Notes: generated by a model not told the origin, from the letters alone. 64,000 nt of DNA from an uncultured Clostridia bacterium (GCA_944372335.1 CALVYQ010000001.1:1-64000); one strand, 5' to 3'; numbered from the stretch's first letter, positions 32,890 to 44,354 are shown. Translations and numbers: made by a program.

Positions 32890-35800
32890 ATGACCAAACT
32901 TTATAAAAACATAATATTAAGTGTACTAACTGCAATAGCTCTTGCTTTTGCAGGAATCTTTTTTGTTGGTTGCAGTAAAGTAAATTATTCAAATGTTGTT
33001 ATTTCATCAAATATCTCATCTTTAGATTTACAGGCAGGTGAAAGCGGAAGTATAACCTTTGAGATAGAAAATGCCAGCAGTTCTTTTTATAAAGTTTTAA
33101 GTTTTTCAGTCGATAATGAAAGTGTTGTTCGAGTTGCAGATGTCAGCTATAATGATAATACCGTCACCGTTACCGTTGAAGGCTTGGTCGGAGGTAGCGT
33201 AAATCTTATGGCGACATCAGAAGAAGGCTATAAATGGACAACCGTGAGAATTAATGTAATCGAACATTCATCAACCTTAGGCTATGATGGAAGTATGCTT
33301 TATTTAACAAGTGGAAATGAAGTGTCAATGGCGAGTGCGCTTAGACTTACAAACAGCAATTACATCTTTGATGCTAACACTACAGATAAAAATATGACCT
33401 TTTATTATCTCTATCAAAGTGATAATGCAGATCCTGTCAATATTTCCACTCTTACATTTACAGACTTTGTGGAGGCAGAGTTTGATTTTGGTGATGTTAA
33501 CAATATAGTAATGCCTGATCAGGCAATCTTGCAGTTTGATGATGAGAACTCTGTAAACCATAATATAAATGCTCTTAAAATTGATGGAGCCTTAATTGAA
33601 AATGGTGTGCTTAATCTCTACTATAATAATGAGGTTGTAGCAAGCAGTGAAACTTTGTCAAGTTTAAGTAATGCTCTTGCAACACAAAAATTCAATATAA
33701 TTGCTTTTTATGATTATTCTATTTATGAAAACGAAAATTCAATCTTGCCTGAAAATAATTATCTTCATTACATGCATGATGTACAGATATATCAAAATTT
33801 AGGCGTCACAGCGTATGGCGGTTATTTGAAAACAGAAGGAACAGGTGTTGACGAAAATAGGACTGTTGACTTCTCCTCAGAATATGAGGTTGATAGTGCG
33901 ATAAAAGTTGTTCCAAATAATAAAGATTACAGCACATACATATTAAAGGTGACAACGGATGTGGAAATTGAGGGCTTAGAGTTTGGCGTGCAAAATGTTG
34001 GAGAATTTTTATCTATTGAAACTTATACTAGAGAGGCGTGGGAAAAGCTTAGAGAAAATCTTGGTATTGGCGAAATTAATTCATCATCAGCCTCTGATGA
34101 TGTCGTTTATGTAATGATTAACACCTCAGCTTTTTCTAGTAGTTTACAAAGTTTCAATATGTTTATTAGATACGAGGGAATGGAAGGGGTTGAAAATGAT
34201 TACAATGTCAATTTTAACCCAACCATCGAAGTTGATGTCAATCTTGTCACAACTGAAATTCTTATAAATGATGTTAGTGCTTCTTCTTATAGCTCCGATA
34301 ATAATCCTATTTTAATATATAACTACTATAGATATCCTGAATTTGGTTGGAGAGAACTTAGATTATCTCTATCGACCGGACTTGATTCGGGAGCGACATT
34401 TTCTTATGTCACAATAGAATATGATGACACAAAAATTGATTTTAGACAAGGAACTAATGGTGAGGTGGTAAGCGAAGGTCAAATTTTTGATATTTCGACA
34501 AGCTTCTATTATAGAGGGCGTACTGACACAGTCGCAAGTCAAGACAATTTCTTCACTATAACAATCTTTTATATTGTTGACGAAAATAGAAACGAGACGA
34601 TTTCGACAAGTTGCAATGTATATTTTAACATTATTGAAGGGGCTGATAGTATTGTGCGTAATGTAGAATATGGTGATGCTGGAAATATGATATATATTGA
34701 TATGCAGTCGGAAGGAACGACCTCTCTTGGTGACTATTTATACACAGAAAATCCTTTCCAAAGTGTCACTGTTGACCATGCCTCTGGAGAAAATGTAGTT
34801 TCTTTCATTGTAGATGAAGATTGCTGTGTTCAAAGAGTTGATCCAAACACAAATGAAGTAAGGTATTACGTTCTTAATCTTTCTGTTTCGCCTATAAGGA
34901 CAGGTACTGGAATGTATCGTGTCATGCTTGATAACGGCGTGTTTGTCAGTGTGACAATTAATGTTATAGATACCTTGCAGACAGATAATTTCGGCGTGGA
35001 ACTCGTTTCGTCTGATTATGTCGGATATTATGAATATAAAACAACAAGATTCCCAGAGGATGCAGAGGAAACATATACAAACACATTATTGCTGGAAATT
35101 TTAAATAACACAGATGATAATAATGAATATAATGTTGTTTATGGCAGTGAGGTTGGTATAAGATTTTATGGCAACATCGAGTCTATTCCAGATTATACTG
35201 TGGAAAATGGCAATGTGCTTTCAGTCGGAAGCAACGGAGAGTTTTCTTATGTTATCACAACAAGCGAAAATGGTAAGGCTTTGATAACTTTTACTGTACG
35301 TGGCAATAAGGTTGAAGACAATCTTAGTCTAAATGAAAATGTGACTGTAAATTATTATATTGAAGCAAAGTCTTATTCACTACTTGACGAATTCTATTTG
35401 ATGAACGAAGGAAGATATGCTGTTGATAATATCGTATATTATGGGCAAAGTGGCACACTTCCTACTGAATCAACAAGCGTGAGCTTTGATGTGTATGCGG
35501 AAAATCAGGAAGCGTTTGGATTTTATAAATACAAGATAAGTGACAGTTTTATTGAAGACATCAAAGCTGGTATTACAACAGACAGTGGACTTTCACCATC
35601 AAATATTATTGCTCAGTTGATAAGTGATATATTGGAAGGTAATGTTTCTGGAGGAGAAGACGATCCAATTACTATCAGTGTTGATGAAAGCTATATCGTA
35701 TCTGAATTAGTCTATGAAAATTACAACAGAGACTTCATATATTTCTATGCTGATGCTAACTCTAGTTCTCTCACAACTTATGCGGTAGCAGAAATAATTG

Positions 35801-38800
35801 TAACTTCTGACATTGGTGGCTTAACAGCAAGAAATACGCTTTATTTGGAATTTAGTAATGGTATAATGTTCGACCTTGAAGATATTGTAACGACATATAC
35901 CTATAAAGATGTCGATTATACTATCAATATAAATTTTAGTAATAATTATAGTATTTCAAGAAATTCTGCTCCTCAGGGAGAATTTGACTTTAATACTTTT
36001 ACATATACTCACATTGCATCTACTAATGGCGATTTTGTTCTTCACTCATACATTAGGCAGAGAAATTACACAGAGATGCAATATGATGCTAACATAATAA
36101 CTTCAGAATATATTAAGGTTGAAAGAGTTAGCACAGCTTCAAGCATAGATGAGATTGCCTTCACAAACGGCTATTTAAGTGATACCTTTGTTGTCTTTGT
36201 TAATCCAACAAATGCGACAAACATCGACTTGCGTGCACAATTTGTTTCGACAAATCAGATTTCTCGTGACCTTATCACAACTAACATTATTCAGCAGGGC
36301 TTAGGCGTATATTTGGTGGAAGTTTCGGTAGAAGATTTCTACAATGCAAACAGTGCAATAATAAACACCATCAACACTTCACTTTCTGGAACGTTATACA
36401 TCTATCCGACTGAATGGGGTGAAGATTATTCCGTTTTAGGTGAACATCAGGCTATTGTGATTGATATCTCATATAGAAATGGCTCTGAAGCTAATAGATA
36501 TATCATAGATTCGCCAGAAGATGTGCTTGCAATAAATAATAATGAAGAGACTTTGTCAAGTCACTACGAAATTAGAACAAACATTGATATGTCAACCGTA
36601 AACGGTGAGTCAATTGGCTTTGTAAATAATGCGGACGGCAGGGAACTAGTAGGGTTCTCAGGCTCTATTGTTGGAACGACCTCACAAGCTGGAATAACCA
36701 ATTTTAGATTGACTATATCTAATTCTGAAAGTGGCAATATTTCAGCACTAGAAACAGGCGCTGATTACTATGCAGGACTTTTTGCACAAATTAATTATGA
36801 TGGTTACATTAAAAACTTATCAATTTCTGGTATGATTGATATTGACACGACAGGCTTAAACAATTCAAACTTTTATATTGGACTTCTTGCTGGAATCAAT
36901 TACGGCAAAATTTCCAATGTTAGTGCAACTATTTCTGATGCATCTATGATAAGAGTTTGCAATGATGGTGATTATTGTATAGGTGGACTTGTTGGCTTAA
37001 ATGGTGTAACAGATTATACTGTCGATGCTTCAACACAGGAATATAAAGCCGGCGAGATTGTTCAAAACTTTAATTCTTATATAGAAAAAGAGGAAGATGA
37101 TGAGTCTATTATGTTTACTATTGAAGATAGAGTGGGTGAATTTGAAGGACAGTCTCCAAAAAATCTTGCCATGTTTGACGCAAAACTCACTATCAATATT
37201 GACGGAACTAGCACAAGTGCAAGTGTTTATACGGGTGGAATTGCCGGCCTTAGCTATGGAGATATATATAGGATAGATAATAGCGAACTTAATATATATG
37301 GATATGCTTCATATTCATCTTATACAAATATTGAAGTTAATGGTGGCTCTGCAAGCGAAGTCTTTGCCGGCGGTGCAGTTGGTTACTTACAAGCAGATGG
37401 CGAAGTTACTTCAAATATAATTAAAACAACTCTTAACTCTGATAATTCTTTCTTTATTAATGATAATCATATAATTTATAACCCTAATGATTTGCCAAGA
37501 GTGACTCTATTCAATCTTCTTGTTGGAGGAGAAGTAGATGTAGATGCAATGACAGGCTTAGTTGCGGTTGGCGGAATTGTCGGCTACGCAGGAAGTGATG
37601 GACAACAAGCGTATATACTTGGCAATACCTCAAGAACCTTTGTGCGTGGTGGAGTCAACACAGGTGGCATAGTTGGTTATGAGAATGTCGAAAATCCTAA
37701 TGCTCCTAGAAGAATTGTGAACTACTTACTCTATGAAACTGATGCAAGCGGAAATTATACTATAACAGATGACGGAGAAAACTCTACACGATTAATTCTT
37801 GAAAATACCATAAATATAATTGAGGCAGTCGATGATGGCAGAGGCTCTTTTGAGAGTTCTATGATGCTTTTAAGTGGTACGACAGATAAATTTGAAGATG
37901 ATATTCTTAATCCTGACCACGGTGTGACTAAAGATGTTATCGTGGCAATTGGAAATGCATACGACAACGACTTAAGATACAGAGTATCATCTGCAGGACT
38001 TATAATAGAATACGCTATATTTGATGTTTGTTCGTATGTTGACAGAGATCTTAACGAAAACGATGAAATTAACACAACAGACAATTCTCTTACAACCTAT
38101 TATGGCGACTATTTGATGTATAATGGTAATGAGAATGTTAGTCAGTACGAATTTACAAAGGCTGAAGCAAACTTAGGTATCTCTGAGAGTTTGTTTGCAA
38201 TGGAATCGTTAAATGGAAATGGCAATGAAAATGTCTTTGTTATGTTCAACTTCAACGGTATGCTAACTGAAGAAGCTGAGGGTGTTGCACAAGATTATAT
38301 TGATGCTTCTGGAATTAACAAATTTTCACCTAATTCAAGCCTTTATCCTTTTGCGTTAAACACTAGAGATGCACAGATTTTATCTACCTCAACAAATCTT
38401 TTAAGAGTTGATGCTGACGGAAGTTTAACTACCTATTCAAATGGGCTTGCAACGGTAAGTTTGCAATCAATCTTGAATGTTCAAAGGTCAATCAACATCT
38501 ATCTATACATTGTCAATTATTTGGATACTCAATCAGAAAACTCCATCTTCTATTCGTCAAATACAACCGATTCGCTTAACATTATAAACGGCTCACAGGT
38601 TGTGGTGTATGGCACAAGACAAACAACTATTTATGCTGTTCCAACATACAAACTAGATCGTGGAATTTTGTCTTATGAGGTTGCGAATGGAGAAAGGCGA
38701 GATGTTGTTATAACTAGTGACGGACTCCTCTCTTTAAATAATGTAGATATTAGACTTAACACAAATGAAAGTGTCGTTGTAGATGCAACTTGTGAAAATC

Positions 38801-41800
38801 CTCTTTACACCACATATCAAGTCAATGGGCAGTCGATTCTTTTCTATGGTAGAGGGGAAAACTTGCAAGGAACAGATAGATATACTCTTTCTTCATATTT
38901 ACAAACGGAGGTCAACGGAAATATTTATAGATTGCCTATTGGTGCATCTAAAAATGAAGAAAATACTGGAGTGGAAGTTGATGTTGAATATAAAGAAACT
39001 GCCACAGAAATCAATATTTCAGCCAACCTCATCTCTATGAAGACAAACGATGTGCATACAGAAAAAATAAATGTAACTTCAAGAAATAACGAGTTTGTCT
39101 ATTATGAAATCATCTTCACAGACGAAAGCAACAACGAATATATCATTCAACGAAGAATGGATACTAGTTGGTCAGCTCGTTATGATGAAGACAAGCTTGA
39201 TGATGATGCTTATAGAAATTACATTGCTCAATATGAAAACTACATAAGAAACGGCGAAAATGACTATAACGAAGATCTTTTCAATTTGTTGATTGATAAA
39301 GATAATGTTAATAGAGGCAACAACGAATTTTCTTTCTCATTAAGCGTGAATAAAAATAGCTCTGCTTATCTTAACAGGAAAAATGTCAATGTATATGGTA
39401 CATATCGAGTTGTCTTTTATGCTAACGAGTTATATGATGGCGTGCATACGAATTTCGTTTTCTATCTCAGCGAAGCGGAAATTACAAATGTGGAAGCGGT
39501 TAACTATTCAAGCATGAGCAACATGAGTGTGCGTGATGACAACATTATTCCATCTCAATATGGACTTTTAGAAATCAGCATTGACCCAATCGAAGCAGAA
39601 TTCAACACTTTTACAATAACTAATGACAGCATCAATTATTTAGAAGGTGTGGAAGAGGTTGACTTTACATTTGTTTATCAAAGCACGGCGAATGGCATTA
39701 TTAGATATGTTCCGGACGTTAACTTTGGTTCGACTTTAAATGGTGAGTTGTCTTTCTCCTATGAAGAATATGTCGATTATCTTGAAGATAGAGGGGAAGT
39801 TTATGGCGGAAAGATTTATGTGCGTTATCTTCTTGGTTCTCTTGGTGTTCAAGATGAGATGCCTATTAGATTTAATATTGAAGTTTCATATCTTAGCGGT
39901 CAAGTGGAGTATGAAGAAGTAAATCTAACAACAAAGCTAGCAAATTATGCTCATCTTTCCTTTAATGACAGAGAAGAAAGTGACGTCTATTATGTTGCAC
40001 GTGGACTTGACTATGGAATGACTCTTGATTACTATGGCTTTGGACTTAGTGATATCTCAATCACTATGTCAGATAGCAGTGTAGCCACTCTTGAAGGAGA
40101 GGGCAGAGATCGTACTTTAAGAATAACCGACAGCGTTATCACTCCTACTGACGATATAGGATTTAGACTTAACATCTATGTCAACGCAAGCAGGGTGGTT
40201 GATAATGTAACCGTGCAATATTCAGAAATTCTCACTGTCTATATCATGGAATTTGTCTTTGATTATGCGTATATTCAAGGGCAGAATGAAGATATTGTGA
40301 GAGGTATGGAAGAGGGTGTTATCAGCACGGCGGTTGGTAATGCTTATTCACTTGAAGTTGATATTTGGGATTTCCTTGAATACGATGACACAAACAATTC
40401 TGTTATAAGAAATGTCCAAGAATTTATCAATTCTTTAACAAACAATGCAAAGTTTAAAATATACGATGCGTCAAGTGGACGGGATGGATTGTTGCTTTCT
40501 CCTGACATGAATATTAGAAGCGATTACTATTATATCAATGGCTTGGTATTTACAGGAATTAGGCTATATGAGCCAGAGCAAAATATCTACCATTTTTCAG
40601 TTGAAGCAAACTTTGTAAGGCGAAATGGACTGTATGTGGTTGATAATAATAATGCTTTGGATAGCCAGAGAATTTATACAGAGTTTTCCTTCTATATTCA
40701 TCAACAATCGACAGATGAAAGTCCTCTTCCAATCGAAACTTATGAAGAATTGATGAGTATGGAAGATGGGCAATATTATATCTTGCTTAATGATATTGTT
40801 TTGCCTAATGCCGACACAGTTAATCAATTTACTCCAATTAGTGCAAATGTTGCAGGCTTTGATGGAAATGGATACACCTTGTATTTTGGTGGCAATTATG
40901 TGTTTAGTGGCACTAATATAGGTGTGTTTGAAACAATAGGCTCATCAAATGACAATGTTGTTGTTAAAAATCTCACCGTTGAACTATCTAGAAACACAAT
41001 ATTTACAGTGACAGCCAGCACAAGTTTCAATCTTGGCTTAATTTCGGGTAACAACAGTGGAGTAATCACAAACTGTGAAGTTACAACAAACAACAATTCA
41101 GCCCTATCTGTATCTTGTTCGGCAACCGGCTCTTATGTTGCAGGCTTTGTGGGCAGAAACAGCGGAATAATAACAAATTCAAGAAGTAGAGTTAACATCT
41201 ACACAAGTGTGAATTTGTCTGGCTTTGCGGGAATAAACTCCGGCACAATTTCCTCTTCATACTTCTATGGTGGAAATCTTAGAAATGAAACGACAACAAC
41301 CTCGGAATATACAGCAGGCTTCGTAATCAGTAACAGCGGAACAATAAATACCTCTTATGTTTCTGGCGAAGTAGCTGAAGATGAAGATGTTTATAGTAGA
41401 GATGAAAATAGCTATATCACTTCTCATAACGCTATATCCGGCTTTGTGTTCGCAAATTCTGGCTCGGTATCTAACTGCTATTCAAATATTCACATGAACA
41501 ACACAAGCTCCTATGCATCTGGCTTTGTGTTCAGCAATCAGTCGGGAGGTGTGGTAAGTTCATCTTTCTCAACTAGCGTTCTGGCAAGCAACAACACTCT
41601 TAGCTACGGCTTTGCAAGGGCAAATGCTGGCACTATTCGTGACGCTTATTATCTAAGCGATGCAGATAATGGTGTCAATGGTAGTATGGGAATTGTGGAT
41701 AATAATGCAAACACTTCAATTTCCGCTTTGACTATTGCAGAATTTAGTAGTAGCGATGCAAATTTTGCTGAGCATTTCCAAAATTTCGTCTATGTAACGA

Positions 41801-43998
41801 GCAGAGGGTATAATGCTGTTTGGTTCTATAACAACACGAATACATCAGCATACTACTCTGGTCAAACCTTCAATTTAAATAGGCTAGAACTTGTTGCCCC
41901 GAATATTCTTGCATTCTCTCAAAGATATCTATATTCCGCAGAGGAAGTGGTAGATCCTGAAACAGGCGTCACAACCGTTGTGTATCATTATCTCAACACC
42001 GCAGAAAGTGGCGAAAGTGGCACGATAAATAATCCAATACTTCTTGATAACGCAGAGAACTTTGAGAACTATATATTGAATGAAAATAATAATAACCATT
42101 ATAATCATTCCTATTATAGAGTGATAAATGATATCGATTACTCTGAATATAACAATAACAGCGAACTATTCAGAACACGCTTTATGGGATATTTTGAAGG
42201 AAACTTCTTGACAATATCAAATATTCACATGGTAACAAGTGAGAGAATGACTTATGCAGGATTCTTCGCTGAAGTAGGCTCTTCAACACGAGAAGGTGCA
42301 ATCGGAACTGTTATGAATTTCAACTTAGAGCCTTCTGAAATGGTATTTACGAATGCTCAGGTTGTAGGCGGAATTGCAGGGCGTGTTGATGGTGGTGTGC
42401 TTACTAATATCAATGTTGTAAGTGACGATAACATCATGATTTCTGCAAATAACATTGCTGGTGGTGTGGTTGGCTTAGCGGTTGGCAATTATGATATAGA
42501 AAATATCAATTCAGATGCTTCAGCAAGGGCAACATACATTCCAGAAAATAGTGATGGAAACACATTTAATGAAAGCGGAACAGATTTTTCAAGAAATTCT
42601 TATGCTGGGTCAATAGTTGGAGTTGCAAGTGGTATTGGCAGTGTAAATAAGGTAAATGTAACTTCAGCAGTGGCTGTAATTGGTGGAACTTCTGGAGCAC
42701 TCATTGGTATGTTGACCCGTGAGGCTCACGCAACTAATCTGTCCTTGGCGGTAGATGAAGATTTGATGATTAATGCCTACTACTATGGAGGACTTGTTCT
42801 AGGTGAAAGTGCAGGAATGGTCGATAATGTCAGAGTTGTGGGAACAGGATTGTATGAAACTATCTTCAACAACATTCCAAATAACCCTGTGGCAGTTGGT
42901 GGTGTTGTGGGACTTATGTCAAATGGAACGATAAATAATGTTGAAGCTAATCAAAGTTTGAACTTATCCGTTGCCACAAACACTTCCGGAGTGGGATATC
43001 TAGGAGGTCTTATTGGAGCGGTTACAGGAAGTGTTGATATATCAAACATTAATATTGAAGGTTCGTATATTGGCTTTAGTGCGGTTGGTGGCTTAATCGG
43101 CGGAGTGACGGCAGACAATGTTATTGTGAATATGACAAATATCAATTATATGAATGGATATCTGGCTGTTCTATCAACTCAACAATCACGTGCTTCTATT
43201 GGTGGAATAATCGGTAGTGTAACAGAATCATCAAGCGTCAATATAACTGCGGAATTATCAGGAACATTACAGAACAATATAGAAGCTTATGCAAATTCAC
43301 TTATTAGGCAAAATGAAGAAGATGTAACCTATCTTGAATTTGTAGAAGCGATAGATGTTGAAGGCTACTATTCATTATCGACAGATATGTATGAAAATGA
43401 AGACAGAACGGCACTCAATTCTCTATATATCAACGAAGCAAACAAGATTCAGTTTGAAGCGTATGCATTGACGTATGTGTATGGGACGATTTTAGATATT
43501 TATCTAGGCGAAATTGTTGGTAATACGTCAAGCAGTATGATAAATGTTAACAACACCGTAAGTTTAATGACCGCAAATGTCGAAAGTTACAACATGGGTT
43601 GCATAAATCCTGGCACTTACACAGAATCTGCTTACATCACTCAAAATTCGTATGATTATAATTTGCATATAACAGGAGAAAATGAACCTCTTGCCGGCAC
43701 AGGGTATATCTTTAATGATTATCTCGACTTCTCCGCAACGGCACCAGAAAGTGGTGTTGGCCATATTATACAAACTGTTCACTCAACCTACACTCCATCA
43801 ACAGCAGAGGCAGAAGAAGACGGCACGATAACAACAACCAACAGCTTTGGTGCAAACCTTGAGGGCGGATTCTATGTTTTACCTATCTATAGCTATAATG
43901 TAAATTATACTTTCTATATGGAAGGTGGTGAATCTGAACATAATCTTCATTTGTCAAACTATGGAATGGGAGTAAGCACAGATTTTGTCAATCTATAA
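32890..43998 (+). CDS. giant GLUG-repeat lipoprotein (~3,700 aa)
   Basis: One uninterrupted frame of 3,702 residues. I start at the ATG at 32890, 5 nt after AAAGGAG; an upstream GTG at 32866 lies inside the ATPase gene. The signal peptide ends in FFVGC, Cys28 being the predicted lipid anchor. Next comes a BIG2/Ig-like domain (~35-135), then long beta-rich, Asn/Ser/Glu-rich sequence. Three GLUG-type repeat regions follow: about 1290-1610 (GGLVGL, GGIAGL, GGAVGY, GGIVGY), 2670-2935 (AGFVGRNSG, SGFAGINSG) and 3120-3460 (GGIAGR, GGVVGL, GGLIGA, GGIIGS). No LPxTG or C-terminal membrane helix is present, so it should project from the lipid anchor. Adhesion or a giant extracellular scaffold is inferred. 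Confidence 0.88.
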   Translation: MTKLYKNIILSVLTAIALAFAGIFFVGCSKVNYSNVVISSNISSLDLQAGESGSITFEIENASSSFYKVLSFSVDNESVVRVADVSYNDNTVTVTVEGLVGGSVNLMATSEEGYKWTTVRINVIEHSSTLGYDGSMLYLTSGNEVSMASALRLTNSNYIFDANTTDKNMTFYYLYQSDNADPVNISTLTFTDFVEAEFDFGDVNNIVMPDQAILQFDDENSVNHNINALKIDGALIENGVLNLYYNNEVVASSETLSSLSNALATQKFNIIAFYDYSIYENENSILPENNYLHYMHDVQIYQNLGVTAYGGYLKTEGTGVDENRTVDFSSEYEVDSAIKVVPNNKDYSTYILKVTTDVEIEGLEFGVQNVGEFLSIETYTREAWEKLRENLGIGEINSSSASDDVVYVMINTSAFSSSLQSFNMFIRYEGMEGVENDYNVNFNPTIEVDVNLVTTEILINDVSASSYSSDNNPILIYNYYRYPEFGWRELRLSLSTGLDSGATFSYVTIEYDDTKIDFRQGTNGEVVSEGQIFDISTSFYYRGRTDTVASQDNFFTITIFYIVDENRNETISTSCNVYFNIIEGADSIVRNVEYGDAGNMIYIDMQSEGTTSLGDYLYTENPFQSVTVDHASGENVVSFIVDEDCCVQRVDPNTNEVRYYVLNLSVSPIRTGTGMYRVMLDNGVFVSVTINVIDTLQTDNFGVELVSSDYVGYYEYKTTRFPEDAEETYTNTLLLEILNNTDDNNEYNVVYGSEVGIRFYGNIESIPDYTVENGNVLSVGSNGEFSYVITTSENGKALITFTVRGNKVEDNLSLNENVTVNYYIEAKSYSLLDEFYLMNEGRYAVDNIVYYGQSGTLPTESTSVSFDVYAENQEAFGFYKYKISDSFIEDIKAGITTDSGLSPSNIIAQLISDILEGNVSGGEDDPITISVDESYIVSELVYENYNRDFIYFYADANSSSLTTYAVAEIIVTSDIGGLTARNTLYLEFSNGIMFDLEDIVTTYTYKDVDYTININFSNNYSISRNSAPQGEFDFNTFTYTHIASTNGDFVLHSYIRQRNYTEMQYDANIITSEYIKVERVSTASSIDEIAFTNGYLSDTFVVFVNPTNATNIDLRAQFVSTNQISRDLITTNIIQQGLGVYLVEVSVEDFYNANSAIINTINTSLSGTLYIYPTEWGEDYSVLGEHQAIVIDISYRNGSEANRYIIDSPEDVLAINNNEETLSSHYEIRTNIDMSTVNGESIGFVNNADGRELVGFSGSIVGTTSQAGITNFRLTISNSESGNISALETGADYYAGLFAQINYDGYIKNLSISGMIDIDTTGLNNSNFYIGLLAGINYGKISNVSATISDASMIRVCNDGDYCIGGLVGLNGVTDYTVDASTQEYKAGEIVQNFNSYIEKEEDDESIMFTIEDRVGEFEGQSPKNLAMFDAKLTINIDGTSTSASVYTGGIAGLSYGDIYRIDNSELNIYGYASYSSYTNIEVNGGSASEVFAGGAVGYLQADGEVTSNIIKTTLNSDNSFFINDNHIIYNPNDLPRVTLFNLLVGGEVDVDAMTGLVAVGGIVGYAGSDGQQAYILGNTSRTFVRGGVNTGGIVGYENVENPNAPRRIVNYLLYETDASGNYTITDDGENSTRLILENTINIIEAVDDGRGSFESSMMLLSGTTDKFEDDILNPDHGVTKDVIVAIGNAYDNDLRYRVSSAGLIIEYAIFDVCSYVDRDLNENDEINTTDNSLTTYYGDYLMYNGNENVSQYEFTKAEANLGISESLFAMESLNGNGNENVFVMFNFNGMLTEEAEGVAQDYIDASGINKFSPNSSLYPFALNTRDAQILSTSTNLLRVDADGSLTTYSNGLATVSLQSILNVQRSINIYLYIVNYLDTQSENSIFYSSNTTDSLNIINGSQVVVYGTRQTTIYAVPTYKLDRGILSYEVANGERRDVVITSDGLLSLNNVDIRLNTNESVVVDATCENPLYTTYQVNGQSILFYGRGENLQGTDRYTLSSYLQTEVNGNIYRLPIGASKNEENTGVEVDVEYKETATEINISANLISMKTNDVHTEKINVTSRNNEFVYYEIIFTDESNNEYIIQRRMDTSWSARYDEDKLDDDAYRNYIAQYENYIRNGENDYNEDLFNLLIDKDNVNRGNNEFSFSLSVNKNSSAYLNRKNVNVYGTYRVVFYANELYDGVHTNFVFYLSEAEITNVEAVNYSSMSNMSVRDDNIIPSQYGLLEISIDPIEAEFNTFTITNDSINYLEGVEEVDFTFVYQSTANGIIRYVPDVNFGSTLNGELSFSYEEYVDYLEDRGEVYGGKIYVRYLLGSLGVQDEMPIRFNIEVSYLSGQVEYEEVNLTTKLANYAHLSFNDREESDVYYVARGLDYGMTLDYYGFGLSDISITMSDSSVATLEGEGRDRTLRITDSVITPTDDIGFRLNIYVNASRVVDNVTVQYSEILTVYIMEFVFDYAYIQGQNEDIVRGMEEGVISTAVGNAYSLEVDIWDFLEYDDTNNSVIRNVQEFINSLTNNAKFKIYDASSGRDGLLLSPDMNIRSDYYYINGLVFTGIRLYEPEQNIYHFSVEANFVRRNGLYVVDNNNALDSQRIYTEFSFYIHQQSTDESPLPIETYEELMSMEDGQYYILLNDIVLPNADTVNQFTPISANVAGFDGNGYTLYFGGNYVFSGTNIGVFETIGSSNDNVVVKNLTVELSRNTIFTVTASTSFNLGLISGNNSGVITNCEVTTNNNSALSVSCSATGSYVAGFVGRNSGIITNSRSRVNIYTSVNLSGFAGINSGTISSSYFYGGNLRNETTTTSEYTAGFVISNSGTINTSYVSGEVAEDEDVYSRDENSYITSHNAISGFVFANSGSVSNCYSNIHMNNTSSYASGFVFSNQSGGVVSSSFSTSVLASNNTLSYGFARANAGTIRDAYYLSDADNGVNGSMGIVDNNANTSISALTIAEFSSSDANFAEHFQNFVYVTSRGYNAVWFYNNTNTSAYYSGQTFNLNRLELVAPNILAFSQRYLYSAEEVVDPETGVTTVVYHYLNTAESGESGTINNPILLDNAENFENYILNENNNNHYNHSYYRVINDIDYSEYNNNSELFRTRFMGYFEGNFLTISNIHMVTSERMTYAGFFAEVGSSTREGAIGTVMNFNLEPSEMVFTNAQVVGGIAGRVDGGVLTNINVVSDDNIMISANNIAGGVVGLAVGNYDIENINSDASARATYIPENSDGNTFNESGTDFSRNSYAGSIVGVASGIGSVNKVNVTSAVAVIGGTSGALIGMLTREAHATNLSLAVDEDLMINAYYYGGLVLGESAGMVDNVRVVGTGLYETIFNNIPNNPVAVGGVVGLMSNGTINNVEANQSLNLSVATNTSGVGYLGGLIGAVTGSVDISNINIEGSYIGFSAVGGLIGGVTADNVIVNMTNINYMNGYLAVLSTQQSRASIGGIIGSVTESSSVNITAELSGTLQNNIEAYANSLIRQNEEDVTYLEFVEAIDVEGYYSLSTDMYENEDRTALNSLYINEANKIQFEAYALTYVYGTILDIYLGEIVGNTSSSMINVNNTVSLMTANVESYNMGCINPGTYTESAYITQNSYDYNLHITGENEPLAGTGYIFNDYLDFSATAPESGVGHIIQTVHSTYTPSTAEAEEDGTITTTNSFGANLEGGFYVLPIYSYNVNYTFYMEGGESEHNLHLSNYGMGVSTDFVNL

Positions 43999-44003
43999 AT
44001 TAG

Positions 44004-44040
44004 AAAAGGATAGTCGCTTTAAACGGCTATCCTTTTTTAT
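44004..44040 (+). terminator. intrinsic terminator of the giant lipoprotein operon
   Basis: AAAAGGATAGTCG pairs with CGGCTATCCTTTT around a 7-nt loop (one G-T pair), followed by TTTTTTAT. Confidence 0.85.
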
Positions 44041-44271
44041 ATATCGATTTGACAAAACAAGACAAAAAATTTAATTCACGCCTCGTAAATTTTACAACAA
44101 AAATAGCTAAAAAGATAGATCTTTTTAAGTTTAGGTTATAAAATTTAGTAAATTTGGAGATAACTTTTTATACTTTTTATTAAAATCACTTGATTTTTAT
44201 TTGCTTTCTTGTTAAAATCTTATTAACTAAGTAGTTTTTTGCTGTTTTTTAAAATTATTTTTCAAAAACTA
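44041..44271. other. AT-rich intergenic stretch upstream of the rpoB promoter
   Basis: About 230 bp without an ORF or recognisable RNA. No rplJ/rplL genes are present upstream of rpoB, unlike the common rplKAJL-rpoBC order. Confidence 0.5.
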
Positions 44272-44301
44272 TTGACAAATAGCTTTTATTATTGCTATAA
44301 T
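44272..44301 (+). promoter_or_regulatory. rpoB-rpoC promoter
   Basis: TTGACA (44272-44277), 18-nt spacer, TATAAT (44296-44301), predicting a leader of roughly 110 nt before rpoB. Confidence 0.8.
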
Positions 44302-44354
44302 TAAGTGGTTATTATCATATATGTTGAAGAATATCGCAATTTTTAACTAAATAT

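Noticed and set aside
37755..38084. 109-codon minus-strand ORF inside the giant lipoprotein gene
   Set aside because: It is an antisense shadow of the long frame without its own promoter or ribosome binding site.
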